Assembly: GCA_910589155.1 (NCBI GenBank)
Contig: CAJURY010000002.1
Location: 229,354-293,353, forward strand
DNA length: 64,000 bases
Source: an uncultured Oscillospiraceae bacterium
GTDB taxonomy: Bacteria > Bacillota > Clostridia > Oscillospirales > Oscillospiraceae
Direction: 5' to 3'
In this document: piece by piece, positions 57,692 through 64,000 of the stretch
Numbering within the stretch: the first letter of the stretch is position 1
Layout: every line of letters begins with the position of its first letter
Made by a program: the position numbers and the translations under genes
Notes under the pieces: model-generated
What the model saw: only the letters and a program-made list of their open reading frames with translations
What the model was told of the DNA's origin: nothing
Database searches by the model: none

Positions 57692-57880
57692 CTAAGACAA
57701 CGCCAAAACGTCCTCAGCGGTAATTTCTCCATGCTCTTTTTCAAATCGTTGCACGCACTGCTTGATGTACCATTCCATTTCTCTGTTGGCAAAACGGCCG
57801 TTGTACGCCGCAATGTAGCGAAATTTAGCAAAGAGCCCCCGATTTATGCGTAATGTGTACCTGAAACAAAAATCATTCAT
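57692..57880 (-). CDS. Arc-like ribbon-helix-helix DNA-binding protein
   Basis: A 62-residue Arc-family protein: the strand FRYTLRIN, then helix LFAKFRYIAAYNGRFANREM and helix EWYIKQCVQRFEKEHGEI. GGAG lies 9 bp before ATG 57880. Arc-like proteins in Clostridia often bind as dimers of dimers; its target is unknown. It lies alone between the eut operon and the divergent mocR-like gene. Confidence 0.82.
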   Translation of the reverse strand: MNDFCFRYTLRINRGLFAKFRYIAAYNGRFANREMEWYIKQCVQRFEKEHGEITAEDVLALS

Positions 57881-58006
57881 GTATCGCGCTCCTTTACATG
57901 GGTTCTTTTTACATGATACATCTGAAAGCTTTAAAATTTAATCCTCACGATCGTATTTTTTAACGATACTCGCAACTACAGAAAGCAGCGTGGAAAGAAC
58001 AGCCTC

Positions 58007-58035
58007 TTGTATTTTACAACCCAATCCGTTACAAT
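58007..58035 (+). promoter_or_regulatory. Sigma-A promoter of the mocR-like gene
   Basis: TTGTAT (58007-58012), 17-nt spacer, TACAAT (58030-58035), 31 bp before the start. ACGATCGTATTTTTTAACGA at 57947-57966 carries CGAT repeats that might be an operator. Confidence 0.75.
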
Positions 58036-58065
58036 AAAGCAGAAAAGACAAAAAGGAGGGCGCGT

Positions 58066-59457
58066 ATGCTGACCTATTCCTTAACAGACGAAAACTGCCC
58101 GCTATACGAGGCGCTTTACCGCCATATCCGGGAGGACATTTTATCCAGGCGGCTGCGCCCTGGAGAAAAGCTCCCCTCCAAACGCGCTCTGGCCGTGCAT
58201 CTGGAAGTCAGTAAGGTCACAGTCGAGGCGGCCTACGGCCAGCTTCTGGCGGAGGGCTATATCCGCGCACAGGAAAAGGTGGGCTATTTTGTGGAAGCCT
58301 TGCAGGAAAGCCTGCCCCTGCCAGCAAATCAACCCTTGCTTATCCCTCCCCATGCGCCGACGTCTTACATAGCCGACTGTACGGCAGGCAGCATCGTCTC
58401 CGCCTTTCCCTTCACTGTCTGGGCTAAGCTTTTGCGGGAGGTCATGGCGGATTACGGCGCGCAGCTTTTGCAACCCCTGCCACCAGGGGGCGCGGCGGCG
58501 CTGCGCCGTGCCATTGCGAAAAATCTCTATGATTTTCGCTCCATGTCCGTCTCCCCAGAGCAGATTCTTGTTGGCGCGGGCACGGACTTTTTATATAATG
58601 TGCTGGTGCAGCTTTTGGGGCGGGAGCGTCACTACGCTGTGGAAAATCCCGGCTACGGCAAAATCGCCAGTATTTACCGGGCGGCGGGAGCCGTCTGCTG
58701 CCCCGCGCCCATGGACGACGAAGGCATTTTGCCAGAAGCCCTGGAAAACGCCGATGTGGTACATATTTCACCTTCCCACCATTTTCCCACAGGCGTCGTC
58801 ACCCCAATTCGCCGCAGACAGGCGCTTTTGGAGTGGGCAAACGCCAAGCCAGGGCGATATCTTATCGAGGACGACTACGACAGCGAGTTCCGTTTTACCG
58901 GCCGTCCAATTCCCACCTTGCAGTCTATTGACCAAAACGGCAAGGTCATTTACATCAACACTTTTTCCCGCACCATCGGCCCGGCCATGCGCATTGGCTA
59001 TCTGGTGCTGCCGGAGGTGCTTTTGGGGCGATTCCGGGAAAACCTGGGATTTTACGCCTGCACCGCGCCAAGCTTCGAGCAGTATACCCTGGCTCGCTTT
59101 TTGGACGAGGGCTACTTTGAAAAGCACATCAACCGGATGCGGAAATTTTACCGCACCCAGCGCAATGAGATCGTCCATGCGCTGGAAAGCGCTGGCTTCG
59201 CCGGACGCATTACAATTTTGGAGAAGGATGCGGGGCTGCATTTTTTGCTGCGGGTGGAAACGGAAAAGTCGGACGACGCACTCATAAACCTCTGCGCCCG
59301 GGCGGGCATTCATATTCGCTGTCTGGCTGATTATTATGACGGAAACGCGCCTTCCCAAACGCGCCGGACGCTGGTGGTAAACTATTCCGGGGTATCCGGG
59401 GAAAACGCCAAAACTGCCATTGCAAATCTGGAAAAACTACTGTTGGAGGAAACGTAG
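58066..59457 (+). CDS. MocR-family (GntR-HTH/aminotransferase) regulator
   Basis: 463 residues. An N-terminal GntR winged helix (about 10-80; LYEALYRHIREDILSRRLRP and KLPSKRALAVHLEVSKVT) is fused to a fold-type I PLP-dependent aminotransferase domain. That domain has ENPGYGKIASIYRAAG, HISPSHHFPTGV, EDDYDSEFRF, and the PLP-lysine region INTFSRTIGPAMRIGYL. In that segment the usual Schiff-base Lys (SxSK) appears replaced by Arg (FSRTIGP), which would prevent a normal internal aldimine. Known relatives control vitamin B6 or GABA metabolism. A target in the eut cluster is possible only by proximity. Confidence 0.9.
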   Translation: MLTYSLTDENCPLYEALYRHIREDILSRRLRPGEKLPSKRALAVHLEVSKVTVEAAYGQLLAEGYIRAQEKVGYFVEALQESLPLPANQPLLIPPHAPTSYIADCTAGSIVSAFPFTVWAKLLREVMADYGAQLLQPLPPGGAAALRRAIAKNLYDFRSMSVSPEQILVGAGTDFLYNVLVQLLGRERHYAVENPGYGKIASIYRAAGAVCCPAPMDDEGILPEALENADVVHISPSHHFPTGVVTPIRRRQALLEWANAKPGRYLIEDDYDSEFRFTGRPIPTLQSIDQNGKVIYINTFSRTIGPAMRIGYLVLPEVLLGRFRENLGFYACTAPSFEQYTLARFLDEGYFEKHINRMRKFYRTQRNEIVHALESAGFAGRITILEKDAGLHFLLRVETEKSDDALINLCARAGIHIRCLADYYDGNAPSQTRRTLVVNYSGVSGENAKTAIANLEKLLLEET

Positions 59458-60252
59458 ATGGACTGGAAGAATTTTATAAAAAGCCTCACATTAGAAAATC
59501 TGATCCCCTCGATTTTATTAACCGCGGCGGGCGTTCTGATCATTCGGCTTTTGATGAAGCTGTTTGATAAGGCGTTGGAACGTTCCCGGCTGCAAAGGAC
59601 GGCCAATTCCATGCTGCGCTCCGGGATGAAGCTTCTATTATACTTTTTGCTGGGGCTGATGGTCTGCTCACAGCTTGGAGTGGACGTATCCAGTCTGGTG
59701 GCGCTGCTCAGCGTGGTCTCCCTAGCAATTTCCCTGGCGGTGCAGGGCGCGCTTTCCAACACGGTAGGCGGCGTTATGCTGCTGGCAACCCATCCTTTCG
59801 CGGCGGGAGACTATGTGGAAATCGGCGCCATTGGCGGGACGGTTTTGGAGGTAGGGCTGACCTACACCAAGCTTGTGACCCCGGATAATAAGGTCATCAG
59901 CATTCCCAACAGTACGGCGACTACCCAGGAAATTACCAATTTTTCCGCTTCCGGCTCCCGGCGGGTAGAGCTCATTGTCTCCGCCTCCTATGACAGCCCG
60001 GCGGCGACGGTCAAGCAGGCGCTTCTGGAAGCGGCGGCGGTAGAGGCAGTTTTGGCGGAGCCTGCGCCTTTTGTGGGCGTGCAAAGCTACGACGACAGCG
60101 CGATTGCCTACGTGCTGCGGATCTGGTGCCAGTCCCAGGACTACTGGGATGTGTATTATGCGGTCAATGAGAGAATCAAAGAGCAGTTTGACGAAGCGGG
60201 GATCGTGATGACCTATCCCCATTTGAACGTGCATCTGGATCGTATGGGATAA
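59458..60252 (+). CDS. mscS: Small mechanosensitive channel MscS
   Basis: A homoheptameric channel that opens on membrane tension. 264 residues, three membrane segments, the pore helix LAISLAVQGALSNTVGGVML, beta domain HPFAAGDYVEIGAIGGTVLE and DNKVISIPNSTATTQEI. ATG 59458 follows the mocR stop codon without a gap (TAGATG), so the two are co-transcribed. Confidence 0.95.
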   Translation: MDWKNFIKSLTLENLIPSILLTAAGVLIIRLLMKLFDKALERSRLQRTANSMLRSGMKLLLYFLLGLMVCSQLGVDVSSLVALLSVVSLAISLAVQGALSNTVGGVMLLATHPFAAGDYVEIGAIGGTVLEVGLTYTKLVTPDNKVISIPNSTATTQEITNFSASGSRRVELIVSASYDSPAATVKQALLEAAAVEAVLAEPAPFVGVQSYDDSAIAYVLRIWCQSQDYWDVYYAVNERIKEQFDEAGIVMTYPHLNVHLDRMG

Positions 60253-60353
60253 TGCGCTTCCGGCGTTTCATTGACCCTGCGATAAAAAATTCAGTGAAAC
60301 GCGACCAAGCCGCGTATTTTTTCGTCTGGAATAGAGAAGAGAGGAGCATTACC

Positions 60354-60905
60354 ATGGAGGACAGCGCGATTATTACATTGTATTGGGAAAGAGATCAAGA
60401 GGCAATCGCGCAAAGTGAGAAAAAGTACGGCTCCTATTGCAGAAGCATTGCCAACGGCATTCTGCGTTGCTGGGAGGATACGGAAGAATGCGTCAGTGAC
60501 GTATGGATGCGGACATGGGACAGCATCCCGCCTCAGCGCCCAAAGCGCCTGTCCGCGTTTTTAGGGCGCATCGCGCGAAATCTCGCCATGGATCGCTGGC
60601 GTTATAACTGCGCGGAAAAGCGCGCCGCGCATTTTGATTTGCTGCTTTCCGAATTGACAGAATGCATTCCCAGCACCCGCGACGGCATTGGCGATCTGGA
60701 ACTTACAGAGCTTTTGAACCAGTTTTTGCGCAGCCAGAGCCAAAACGCCAGAAAGGTATTTCTCAGGCGGTACTGGTACGCCAACAGCATAGAGGAAATT
60801 GCCAGGCAGTACCGGATGAGCCAGAGCGCCGTAAAATCCAGCCTTCTGCGCACCCGGCGCAAATTGCAGATATTTTTAGAAAAGGAGGGAATTGCCGTTG
60901 GATAA
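60354..60905 (+). CDS. ECF-type RNA polymerase sigma factor
   Basis: An alternative sigma factor of 183 residues. Region 2 covers TEECVSDVWMRTWDSIP and AFLGRIARNLAMDRWRYN; region 4 covers NSIEEIARQYRMSQSAVKSS then LLRTRRKLQIFLEKEG. ATG 60354 has GAGGAG 8 bp upstream. The next gene overlaps by 8 bp and encodes a one-TM protein, the usual sigma/anti-sigma pairing. It lies 101 bp after mscS. Confidence 0.92.
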   Translation: MEDSAIITLYWERDQEAIAQSEKKYGSYCRSIANGILRCWEDTEECVSDVWMRTWDSIPPQRPKRLSAFLGRIARNLAMDRWRYNCAEKRAAHFDLLLSELTECIPSTRDGIGDLELTELLNQFLRSQSQNARKVFLRRYWYANSIEEIARQYRMSQSAVKSSLLRTRRKLQIFLEKEGIAVG

Positions 60906-61932
60906 AAACGATTTATTTCGCGCCCTTGGGAACATTGACGAAGATTTCATAGAAGAAGCGAATGATACGCCCCGTAAGCACAGCGCTTTTCCGAAGCTTT
61001 TAACGGCATGCGCCTGCCTTGCGCTGATTTTATGCGCCGGATGGGGCGGCGGCTATTTGCTGAAGAATTATCAGGAATATAATCCAGAACCGCGGGCACT
61101 ATGCGCCGATGTTTCAATGGAAGCGGCAACGCCGGTATCCGCGATGCCCCCGGATTTTGCTTTTGGCGCCGCGCTTGGCTCCGACGTGTGGTTTTATGAC
61201 AGCAGCACCTACATTTTGACATGGGAGGACGTAACAAATACGATTTCCATGACGGAAGAAATGCTGCAAACGGCATGGGAAAGCGTTGCGGCGCTGAACT
61301 GGGAGGACTACCCGGAAACATACCAATTGGGGAATCTGTCTTATGAAGGAAAAGAGGAACAGCAGGTTTCTTTCACCATCACAGAAAATGAACAGACCCA
61401 TGTGGTTCGCTTTTATTTGGAGGAATTGTTTTTTGGGGAAACGCCAGAAGCCCAAAAGCTGCTGCAAGCGTTTTTGAGCTGCCGCCGGGCGACGCTCGAT
61501 ACGGCAGTTTACATGAAGGATGGCAATGCCCTTAAGGAAGCGCAAGTCGACGTGCAGTATTCCAGTTCGGCAAGTTCCATACCAGCGGATTTCTCAGCGA
61601 CCCTTCGCTGGGGCGAGGACAGCTATTTGCGCATCCAGCAAGACGGCGCGTCGCTGCAAAAAAGCGGCGAGGCGGAAAAAGCGCTGGATCTGGACAGCCA
61701 GTTGGTTTTGGGGGAAATCTGGAAAATTGCACAGGATATGGATCTGGCGCAGTGCGCAGCGTCTTTGATGAAAGAAAGCAATGGGCGCATTGAATTACAA
61801 ATCACAGCAGACGGCGCGCAATATGTGCTGTTTTTCAGCCCGACGGAAATTTTAGCCGATAAGGATATGGAATCTCAGCGTTTGCTGGAAATTTTGCAAA
61901 TTTGCTGTCAGGCGGCGCTGGCGCAGGAGTAA
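60898..61932 (+). CDS. Putative membrane-bound anti-sigma factor
   Basis: 344 residues. A short cytosolic part (MDKNDLFRALGNIDEDFIEE), one membrane segment (about 28-50; LLTACACLALILCAGWGGGY), and an outer domain of about 290 residues with acidic and aromatic strands. No zinc-binding HxxxCxxC motif is seen, so it is not the ZAS type. TTG 60898 is preferred as start because AAAGGAGGG lies 8 bp upstream; a TTG at 60892 is too close to that site. Anti-sigma function rests on the coupling with the ECF gene. Confidence 0.75.
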   Translation: MDKNDLFRALGNIDEDFIEEANDTPRKHSAFPKLLTACACLALILCAGWGGGYLLKNYQEYNPEPRALCADVSMEAATPVSAMPPDFAFGAALGSDVWFYDSSTYILTWEDVTNTISMTEEMLQTAWESVAALNWEDYPETYQLGNLSYEGKEEQQVSFTITENEQTHVVRFYLEELFFGETPEAQKLLQAFLSCRRATLDTAVYMKDGNALKEAQVDVQYSSSASSIPADFSATLRWGEDSYLRIQQDGASLQKSGEAEKALDLDSQLVLGEIWKIAQDMDLAQCAASLMKESNGRIELQITADGAQYVLFFSPTEILADKDMESQRLLEILQICCQAALAQE

Positions 61933-62029
61933 GCGCAACGAGCAAAAACAGAAGGACGCTGCAAATGGCAGTAGCCCATAAGGAAATATCGCAAAACTTA
62001 TGACTTACGCCAGGTAAACGGGAAAAACA

Positions 62030-62076
62030 AAAAATGCTATGCAAAAGGTTCGCCGATTGCATGGCGTTTTTTGTTT
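62030..62076 (+). terminator. Terminator of the ECF operon
   Basis: AAAAATGCTATGCAA (62030-62044) pairs with TTGCATGGCGTTTTT (62057-62071), with two G-T pairs, and is followed by T-rich sequence, 97 bp after the stop codon. Confidence 0.75.
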
Positions 62077-62270
62077 TCAAAATAGCAAATATGAGTTTTT
62101 CAGTGTTCCAACGGAACGCGCAGCCATTGCCACCGGCAATGATCTCAGGGGTTTGGGGATATGTCACCAACAAGCATTTAGCAGGAATTCCGGGAATGGG
62201 ATTTCTGCTAAATACGCAATCTTACGTAAGATTGCATTGCTTGCGTGCTACACAGTTATACAAACAAGGC

Positions 62271-62289
62271 ATATCTATCAGATAGATAT
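62271..62289. promoter_or_regulatory. Operator-like 19-bp palindrome
   Basis: ATATCTATC, a central A, then GATAGATAT: perfect dyad that ends 1 bp before the -35 element at 62291, the usual position for a regulator site. Confidence 0.6.
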
Positions 62290-62290
62290 A

Positions 62291-62340
62291 TTGAGATATT
62301 CTTTTGTTTCTGATATAATTTACTCGGAGGTATGGACTAG
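62291..62340 (+). pseudogene. Promoter, RBS and first codons of a lost gene
   Basis: TTGAGA (62291-62296), 17-nt spacer, TATAAT (62314-62319), then GGAGG (62326-62330) and ATG GAC TAG. The open frame has two codons before the stop, which lies at the junction with mobile-element sequence on the other strand. This is probably the head of a gene whose body was replaced by the element. Confidence 0.6.
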
Positions 62341-63407
62341 GTTTCGTCTACGACCTCCTGATGCAGACGGCGGTGAAACTCCGGCACATCCGAATAGAGC
62401 CGGATAAGCTGCATATCGCCGGAAGCAAGGATGGAGCGGCGGATAGCGGCGCTGCCTTCCATCACGGCGTTTTCCCGGTCAGAGTGGCCGCAGGCGTTGC
62501 GGTAGGGTATATCCTCCATGACGGCAGCCGCTACTACCGGCTTGTATCTTTCATACTGGTCCCGGATAGTGGGGGCCTGCGTTTCCGGCTGTCGGCCCTC
62601 ACGCTCCGCCAGCGTCTTTTCCGCGCGTTCCCGGACTTCATCGCTGATGGACAGCGAGTACATTCCAGATGCTGAGGAAAAGCCCACGTTGTTGAAAACA
62701 TAGTCAACATCCGCTTCTTTCAGCCCGCCGACGGTGAAATAGCTCTCCCTTGCGGGTATCCCGCCCACCTTGCCAAACGCTATCTCATGGTTCAGCCCGG
62801 TCTCCAGGTGGGCGTGGATCTTGCCGTCCACCGCCAGCGTCACATAGTACCAGCCCCGATACCCGCCGTTCTCCGCGCCCGCGTCATCGTATAATTCCAC
62901 ATTCAGCAGGGTATACGGTTTTAGGCCCTTCTGGGCGGCGATCTCATTGTCTCTGGCCTCCCGTACACGGAGAGCGGCAAGAGCCGTTTCCTTTGCCGCC
63001 GCTACGATCTCCGGGTTATACCGCATCAGGACAGCGTTGACAAGCTCATTCTGCACCTTCGCGGTTTTTGCTCTGGGTGTACGGTCATTGCCGATACCCA
63101 GGGTCGCCCCGTTATCAAAACGGATATAAATATCGCTGGTCCCGCGCCATTTGCCGGAACAGGGTGATGTCTCGATGTGGCCGGACGGATAGCCAAAAGC
63201 CTGGGCAATGATACCGATCTTCTCCCGCATGGGCAGGCTTTCATATTTCGCGGCGATCTCGGCGGCTTTTTTCTGCAAGTCCGTCAGGGGTTCGGCGGCG
63301 GGCGCGGCCTGCGGCGGCTCTGCCGGGGGCTGCTCCTCTTGGGACATAGGAAAGGCGGAGGGCTTCTCGCTCTCCGCCTGCTGGTCTATCATTGTGATCT
63401 GTTCCAT
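62337..63407 (-). pseudogene. Fragment of an integrative-element large polyvalent protein
   Basis: About 356 residues (from Met at 63407, MEQITMIDQQAESEKPSAF) that match the interior of very large proteins of conjugative elements in Clostridia. Diagnostic-looking pieces are YPSGHIETSPCSGKWRGTSD, LKPYTLLNVELYDDAGAENG and DVDYVFNNVGFSSASGMYSL. It has no ribosome binding site. The frame begins upstream within tnpV sequence (AYQQLTLEGLFPSE) and ends abruptly at HQEVVDET, so both ends appear truncated. Family assignment is from memory of such elements and is moderate. Confidence 0.6.
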
Positions 63408-63433
63408 CTCGGAGGGGAACAGCCCCTCCAGCG

Positions 63434-63757
63434 TCAGTTGTTGATAAGCTCCGCCACCACGATCTCCTCCGCCTGTGCTTTCAGGGCGTTCATGTGCCGC
63501 ACCCAGTCCATCTGCCGGGTCTTTTTGTCCGGCGCCGGGTCCGCCGCCAGCAGCTCCTCCATCAGCTGCTCCATCCGGGCGGATGCTGTCTCCTGCACCT
63601 CCCACAGGTGCGGGAACAGTTTCCCGGTCAGGGTCAGGTGGTTGTAGAGGAGCTTGTTGTTCTCCTCCAGGTACGCCCTCCGCATCCTGCCGTACTTGCC
63701 CAGCGGACGGTCCTCTGTCTCCTCCAGCTGGATGTCCGGGATCAGGTAATCCCCGCT
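63434..63757 (-). pseudogene. tnpV: TnpV-like transposon protein, truncated
   Basis: The frame reads GDYLIPDIQLEETEDRPLGK, YGRMRRAYLEENNKLLYNHL and ends EEIVVAELINN, a match to TnpV of Tn4451-type elements. The expected start (a Met some ten residues before GDYLIPD) is missing: TAA at 63758-63760 precedes it in frame. The first internal ATG is at 63685. The function of TnpV is unknown. The 3' end adjoins the polyvalent-protein fragment. Confidence 0.7.
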
Positions 63758-63824
63758 TTACTTTACTTAAGGATAATCCTTCGGGGAATTGCCGCAAATG
63801 GCACATTCCCCATAGTTCCTGTAT

Positions 63825-64000
63825 TTAATCAATCTTCCCGACAAAACGGTAATAAATCTCAATGTCCCATACCTTTTTGCCATTCTCGTCTTTCCTCCAC
63901 TGATGGACGGCGATTTTCTCAATCAGTTCATTCAAAAGAGGGGCGGTAGACAAGCACCTTCTCGATCATCGCGTCCACAAGCTCCTGCGTCAATCCTGTC
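63825..64000 (-). pseudogene. C-terminal end of a large serine recombinase, with internal break
   Basis: The tail reads HQWRKDENGKKVWDIEIYYR then FVGKID and a stop, as in Tn4451/TnpX-type recombinases with a DUF4368 end. Upstream, in a second frame, is LTQELVDAMIEKVLVYRPSF followed by a stop, a similar end segment. Two related recombinase ends appear joined at about 63930. The protein continues beyond the window. Confidence 0.65.

Larger units (their letters stand above)
61933..62290. other. Intergenic region: terminator and palindromes
   Basis: No gene seen. ACAGAAGGACGCTGCAAA (61949-61966) repeats half of the hairpin at 39810. A terminator lies at 62030-62076. Beyond it are ATTTAGCAG/CTGCTAAAT (about 62177-62214), CAATCTTACGTAAGATTG (62217-62234, perfect palindrome), and an ATATCTATC-A-GATAGATAT operator-like palindrome (62271-62289) directly before a promoter. 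Confidence 0.6.

Noticed and set aside
62337..63806. A single 489-codon gene at the right end
   Set aside because: Its first 120 or so codons are an out-of-frame reading of tnpV; only the part from about 63446 on resembles a protein.

Overview
The window looks like a chromosomal segment of a spore-forming, moderately GC-rich gut Clostridia member, probably of the Oscillospiraceae/Ruminococcaceae group. The reasons are consensus sigma-A promoters with strong AGGAGG ribosome binding sites, the Bacillota order of the S10-spc-alpha ribosomal protein genes (with map, adk, infA and a KOW-domain gene inside), a spoVA gene, Lsa-type ABC-F and MocR-type genes, and a Clostridia-type ethanolamine cluster. 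The taxon is an inference; there is no rRNA gene, and I saw no tRNA gene.

Layout. 1-7.4 kb: 3' part of hflX, a putative HExxH protein, rpmE, a metallophosphoesterase, tmcAL, divergent ackA, and a pair of related multi-TM proteins. 7.4-17.5 kb: a secreted cysteine-protease-like/SLH protein with a broken start, pepT, a frameshifted vanW-family gene, a 52-codon gene, an LTA-synthase-like sulfatase, and a ddl-DUF1934-solute-binding-protein operon. Two MITE-like elements sit here, each flanked by a repeated hairpin. 17.5-19.5 kb: an XRE regulator, a decayed toxin/immunity-like remnant and a solitary spoVAC. 19.5-35.6 kb: 32 genes from rpsJ to rplQ on the minus strand, driven by a consensus promoter at 35578-35606. 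35.7-43.7 kb: two alkyltransferase-family genes (one frameshifted), a polyferredoxin, a zinc-ribbon membrane protein, a lipoprotein, rpoD, trmB and an Lsa-like ABC-F gene with an attenuator leader. 43.7-57.6 kb: comEB, two nucleoside hydrolases, and a plus-strand ethanolamine microcompartment cluster (eutG-A-B-C-L-E-M-T-D-unknown-N-H-Q). 57.6-62 kb: an Arc-like protein, a MocR regulator, MscS, and an ECF sigma factor with a putative anti-sigma partner. 62.3-64 kb: a degraded fragment of an integrative element (polyvalent-protein piece, tnpV, serine-recombinase tail) joined to a chromosomal promoter whose gene has been lost.

How the genes work together. The ethanolamine cluster encodes transport (EutH), the B12-dependent lyase and its reactivase (EutBC, EutA), a cobalamin adenosyltransferase (EutT), acetaldehyde conversion to ethanol (EutG) or acetyl-CoA (EutE), a PduL-type phosphotransacylase, shell proteins (EutL, EutM, EutN) and EutQ. 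Acetyl phosphate from PduL could feed AckA at 4.6 kb. The usual regulator pair EutV/EutW and the shell protein EutS are not in the window.

The most interesting sequence-level signals are: (1) spoVAC, whose ribosome binding site is the 3' arm of the rplQ terminator and which has a sigma-G-like promoter inside that terminator; (2) an attenuator leader with a 6-codon upstream ORF before the ABC-F gene; (3) MITE-like elements flanked by repeated terminator hairpins; (4) a promoter/operator/RBS/ATG that runs straight into a stop codon at the integrative-element junction; and (5) three probable single-base homopolymer frameshifts in otherwise intact genes.
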